A stretch of DNA of 14,052 nucleotides from a bacterium (GTDB lineage: Bacteria; Bacteroidota; Bacteroidia; Bacteroidales; Bacteroidaceae), in NCBI GenBank assembly GCA_004562975.1, contig SFQP01000017.1, forward strand, positions 1 through 14,052. Reading direction: 5' to 3'. The notes under the pieces are model-generated. The model saw nothing but the letters and a program-made list of their open reading frames with translations. It was not told the DNA's origin and ran no database searches. The translations under genes and the position numbers were made by a program. Position 1 is the first letter of the stretch. Each line of letters starts with the position of its first letter. This document shows, in pieces, positions 12,950-14,052 of the stretch.

Positions 12950-14052
12950 TTATTCTTCTGCCAAACAGATACATACGCGGTTTTCGGCCACGGTGGCGAA
13001 CGGTTGTACGGTGTCGCCCTTGCTGTCCTGACGGATGCGTTCGGGAGCTATGCCGCGTTTTGTCAGTGCTTCGGCCACAGCCTTGGCTCGGCGGGTGGCT
13101 ATTTGCAGGTTGTAAGCCTTTGTGCCGGTAGCAGCGTCGGCATATCCCGTGATGCAGACTTGTGCCCCGGGATGCTGCCGGAGGTAAGCAACGAGTGCTT
13201 CAATCTTGCTCAACTCCGTGGTGCGTACGATGCAGGAGTTGATGCGGAAGAAAATGTTTTCTTGCAAAGGTTTCACCTTCGTTTCTGCCGTCGGGTTGGG
13301 GGCAGCTTCTGTGGTGGCAGGTACGGGCTGGGCGGCTTCTGCCTTGTTCTCCTCCACGGGCTCCACCACGTTTACTGCGGGAACGGGGGTCGGCGCGGCA
13401 GCCTTGGCTGTTTTGCCCAAGTGGATGGTAAGGCCGGCCAGGAGATTGAAGTGCCAGTCGGGGTTGTCCGCTTTCTTCGAGTTGAAGTGGTCGGACAGGA
13501 GGTTGGCATTTCCCTCTACGTTGATAGTGAGCCGCGGAGCCACCCGGAGATTTATCCCCAGTCCGGCGCGGCCTACGGGTGAGAGCCTGTGGTCGTCCCA
13601 TAGGTAGACCAGTGTGTAGCCGTGGGTGTTGAGGGCTTTTGCATCGTCGTTGTTGAAGGCATAGTTCACGCCTCCTCCTACGAAGCCGTAGAGGTTGCAT
13701 ACGCGCTTGGGGTTGTAAGAGCAGCAGAGCGCGCTGAGGTCGAACACGACATCGACATTTCCCTGCACATAATTGTACGAATACGTTTGTTGGGGGCTGC
13801 TCCATCCGCCTTTGGCTTCCCATCCGCTCGCTCCGACGCGCAGTCCGATAACAGGCGTGAATTGGTATCCAACGTTCAGTGCAGCGGCCGGACTGATTAA
13901 ATCCTTGAAGTCGGCCTCGCCGCGTGTAGCACTTACCCCTCCCTGTGCCTGGATGAACCAGTGGGGGTTGAAATCCTTCTTCACGGTGCTTTCCTGTGCC
14001 CAAGCTGTTTGTCCGCAGGCTATAAGGGCACACACTATCCATTTACTCGCTT
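12950..14052 (-). CDS. OmpA-family outer-membrane protein, 5' end cut by the window
   Basis: The frame is open to the window edge, reading ASKWIVCALIACGQTAWAQE at its start. This is a signal peptide whose Met lies outside, so the GTG at 14035 is unlikely to be the real start. After the AWA-Q cleavage site come an N-terminal beta-barrel-like domain (to about residue 210), an Ala/Pro/Glu linker (TPVPAVNVVEPVEENKAEAA), and a C-terminal OmpA-like peptidoglycan-binding domain. That domain starts at ENIFFRINS, with TGYADAATGTKAYN, then the IATRRAKAVAEAL helix, and ends SKGDTVQPFATVAENRVCICLAEE. It anchors the outer membrane to peptidoglycan. The FFRINS and SKGDTVQPF motifs match the Bacteroides OmpA type. 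Cys residues are unusually frequent (CC and C in the barrel, SCIV, VCITG, VCICL). Confidence 0.93.
   Translation of the reverse strand, partial: ASKWIVCALIACGQTAWAQESTVKKDFNPHWFIQAQGGVSATRGEADFKDLISPAAALNVGYQFTPVIGLRVGASGWEAKGGWSSPQQTYSYNYVQGNVDVVFDLSALCCSYNPKRVCNLYGFVGGGVNYAFNNDDAKALNTHGYTLVYLWDDHRLSPVGRAGLGINLRVAPRLTINVEGNANLLSDHFNSKKADNPDWHFNLLAGLTIHLGKTAKAAAPTPVPAVNVVEPVEENKAEAAQPVPATTEAAPNPTAETKVKPLQENIFFRINSCIVRTTELSKIEALVAYLRQHPGAQVCITGYADAATGTKAYNLQIATRRAKAVAEALTKRGIAPERIRQDSKGDTVQPFATVAENRVCICLAEE

Noticed and set aside
13200..14042. 280-codon minus-strand frame overlapping the OmpA gene
   Set aside because: Same strand, different frame from a clear OmpA domain protein; Arg/Pro/Gln-rich shadow translation. 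Its ATG at 14042 is not the OmpA start.

Overview
The window looks like a Bacteroidales chromosome (Bacteroidaceae/Prevotellaceae grade; genus not resolved). It shows the rpoA-rplQ end of a ribosomal operon, an L17 with a long Ala/Glu tail, a DUF4249 lipoprotein paired with a TonB-dependent receptor, a Bacteroides-type OmpA, lipoproteins with Asp-rich residues after the lipobox Cys, almost no Shine-Dalgarno sequences before genes, and several Bacteroidetes-type promoters (TTTG ~20 nt TAnnTTTG). The right two thirds appear GC-rich (about 60% where hand-counted), while the fic region at the left is lower (about 50%, and about 36% at the 3' end of the gene).

Layout. 1-578: end of rpoA and complete rplQ, plus strand. 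579-2351: an accessory-looking segment with a class II Fic AMP-transferase gene (824-2122), bracketed by two near-identical 69-bp palindromic elements in opposite orientation (597-665 and 2250-2318). 2352-4601, minus strand: a tight three-gene operon of ECF sigma factor, single-pass membrane protein (probable anti-sigma factor) and secreted protein of unknown function. 4602-5036: a 435-bp gene-free stretch with a candidate sigma promoter, a strong bidirectional terminator hairpin, a 50-bp short form of the palindromic element, and a nested palindrome. 5037-7646, minus: a DUF389 membrane protein followed by a BaiN/HI0933-type flavoprotein, with a clear promoter before DUF389. 7901-10816, minus: a compact TonB-dependent receptor plus its DUF4249 lipoprotein. 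11004-12434, minus: a 476-residue Asp-rich lipoprotein with its own promoter and a strong 3' hairpin. 12950-14052, minus: an OmpA-family protein cut by the window edge, followed by a good intrinsic terminator.

How the genes work together. The sigma/anti-sigma/secreted trio is probably one envelope-signalling unit. The TonB receptor and DUF4249 lipoprotein are probably one outer-membrane uptake unit. Fic carries its inhibitory motif in cis, so it needs no separate antitoxin. The most unusual features are the three palindromic elements. They contain a 19-bp internal duplication that allows two mutually exclusive hairpins, they occur only between genes, and one pair frames fic. A second shared motif, GCRTAATTTGCG, lies near two of the three copies (upstream of fic and beside the 4.9-kb palindrome).
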